A stretch of 6,740 bases of DNA, from assembly GCA_019894735.1 (NCBI GenBank), contig JAGXOB010000124.1:1-6740 (forward strand). The letters are read 5' to 3'. Position 1 is the first letter of the stretch. Every line of letters begins with the position of its first letter. Of the stretch, positions 6,091-6,740 are shown one piece after another. The notes below the pieces were generated by a model. It had not been told where the DNA came from. It ran no database searches and saw nothing but the letters and a program-made list of their open reading frames with translations. Both the position numbers and the translations under genes were made by a program. The DNA comes from Promethearchaeota archaeon. GTDB taxonomy: Archaea > Asgardarchaeota > Lokiarchaeia > Sigynarchaeales > SOKP01.

Positions 6091-6228
6091 TTATCTAGTT
6101 TTATCTTTAATTGGTTTCTCCTTTAATATTTTATTCCAACAATGGAAGCAAAGGTAACCCCAACTTTCTAAATTTACGAGATCCTTAGTCGAGCGTATCA
6201 TTCCGCATTTCACACATTTTTTTTTCAT
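6091..6228 (-). CDS. Small CxxC...CxxC zinc-ribbon-like protein (45 aa)
   Basis: Translating the minus strand from ATG at 6228 gives 45 residues ending at TAA (6091-6093). They begin MKKKCVKCGMIRSTKDLVNL and contain C5-x2-C8 and C27-x2-C30 (CVKCG and CFHCW), 18 residues apart. That is a typical tetra-Cys zinc knuckle pair with rubredoxin- or ribbon-like spacing. The N- and C-termini are lysine-rich, which would suit nucleic-acid contact, while W23 and Y25 sit between the knuckles. An in-frame ATG at 6249 would add MVLLIIK, a hydrophobic head less typical of a zinc ribbon; neither start has a clear Shine-Dalgarno. The gene begins 36 bases after the stop of the beta-CASP nuclease on the same strand and is probably co-transcribed with it. 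Zinc binding is inferred from the Cys pattern, and no precise function can be given. Confidence 0.7.
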   Translation of the reverse strand: MKKKCVKCGMIRSTKDLVNLESWGYLCFHCWNKILKEKPIKDKTR

Positions 6229-6264
6229 TTTAATTATCAGCAAAACCATATAATATTTCTAATT

Positions 6265-6740
6265 TCAGTTCAAATCAAATTCATCGTTTTTATCGAGAAC
6301 TCTCACTTTGATTTCAGAATTTTTAAAAAAGGTTTTAAAAAAATGGGGATGTTCGGTGTGAACAGGGATTAAATATTCAGGATTAACCGAGTTAATAAAG
6401 TTAATTAAATGATGTGGCATTGCGTGTCCGGATGCATGTACTCTATAAGAAGGAATACCATGCTTACGGAAGTAATGAGTCAATGTTCTATTGTTATCAA
6501 TATATTCCTCAGTATAAGGATCTATGCTGGATGAGATAAACGCGCCTTTAAAATTAGGATTTATCTTTTCGATAATATCTTTTTGCAGAGAAGTAATATA
6601 AAAGAAAAATTGACTTTCTAACTCTTTAATTTCACTATATTTTATAAACCGGAAACCTTTGTTTTCCTTATGTAACGCTTGTCTTATCTTTTCTTGCCAT
6701 CGATATCTTGCATTACCACTAGAAAGGATTAAAATATGAT
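6265..6740 (-). CDS. Beta-CASP metallo-beta-lactamase nuclease, C-terminal part (5' end outside window)
   Basis: Beta-CASP metallo-beta-lactamases are zinc-dependent nucleases, in archaea mostly RNases of the RNase J and CPSF73 type. The frame is open to the right edge, giving 157 visible residues. The TTG at 6483 is internal, because the upstream sequence reads on with family features: LILSSGNARYRW near the edge and FFFYITSLQ (visible 46-54). The diagnostic blocks are VHASGHA (100-106), which carries the motif B type His, and LIPVHTEHPHFF (123-134), which carries H127 of motif C. A His at motif C is typical of RNA-processing members; the DNA-processing Artemis/SNM1 branch has Val. The N-terminal HxHxDH zinc site lies outside the window. 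It ends in TGA at 6265-6267, followed closely by the small CxxC gene. The exact subfamily (aRNase J, a Cft2-like exonuclease or an uncharacterised group) cannot be settled from this end alone. Confidence 0.85.
   Translation of the reverse strand, partial: HILILSSGNARYRWQEKIRQALHKENKGFRFIKYSEIKELESQFFFYITSLQKDIIEKINPNFKGAFISSSIDPYTEEYIDNNRTLTHYFRKHGIPSYRVHASGHAMPHHLINFINSVNPEYLIPVHTEHPHFFKTFFKNSEIKVRVLDKNDEFDLN

Noticed and set aside
6265..6483. Separate 72-residue protein starting at TTG 6483
   Set aside because: The frame continues without a stop to the window edge with beta-CASP family sequence upstream, so this is the tail of a larger gene.
1..6740. Mobile elements, CRISPR arrays, toxin-antitoxin or defence modules, tRNA or rRNA
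   Set aside because: I looked on both strands and saw no transposase, integrase, regularly spaced repeats, terminal inverted repeats, or tRNA/rRNA-like conserved segments.

Overview
This is an AT-rich archaeal window. The gene at the left edge is a transcription factor B, which bacteria lack. The other recognisable genes are a pyruvate kinase, a tungstopterin aldehyde ferredoxin oxidoreductase (AOR) family enzyme and the C-terminal part of a beta-CASP metallo-beta-lactamase nuclease. TATA-like boxes and U-rich terminators rather than -35/-10 promoters fit the same picture. The low GC content, lysine/asparagine/isoleucine-rich proteins and gene mix would suit an Asgard (Lokiarchaeia-like) archaeon. 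That placement is inference, and another AT-rich archaeal lineage is possible.

Layout. Positions 1-782 (+) hold a tfb gene whose zinc-ribbon end lies left of the window. It converges on a tryptophan-rich four-helix membrane protein of unknown function (841-1320, -), and a short intergenic region with a hairpin and a U-tract separates them. Next, all on the minus strand, come pyruvate kinase (1528-2991), an unrecognised 158-residue lysine-rich helical protein (3068-3544) and the AOR-family enzyme (3598-5562). In-frame stops lie just upstream of the starts of all four of these genes, so their starts are well fixed. The AOR gene has a good TATA box at 5601-5610. The 158-residue gene follows it by 53 bases and may share its transcript.

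Positions 5563-6090 are the sparsest part. They hold two back-to-back promoter candidates, a possible leaderless 16-codon ORF that ends in a hairpin, and one doubtful small ORF (5843-6058, +). At the right edge, on the minus strand, a 45-residue protein with two CxxC knuckles (6091-6228) lies just downstream of the beta-CASP nuclease, whose 5' part is cut off by the window edge.

How the genes relate: no single pathway joins them. Pyruvate kinase (ATP-yielding last step of glycolysis) and AOR (aldehyde oxidation with reduction of ferredoxin) suit a fermentative or peptide- and sugar-degrading anaerobe. TFB and the beta-CASP nuclease are information-processing genes. I see no mobile element, CRISPR array, tRNA or rRNA. 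I find no clear new multi-gene system. The best leads are the small CxxC protein beside the nuclease, the pyruvate kinase with a potassium-independent active-site signature, the Trp-rich membrane protein with an inverted repeat at its promoter, and the AOR upstream region.
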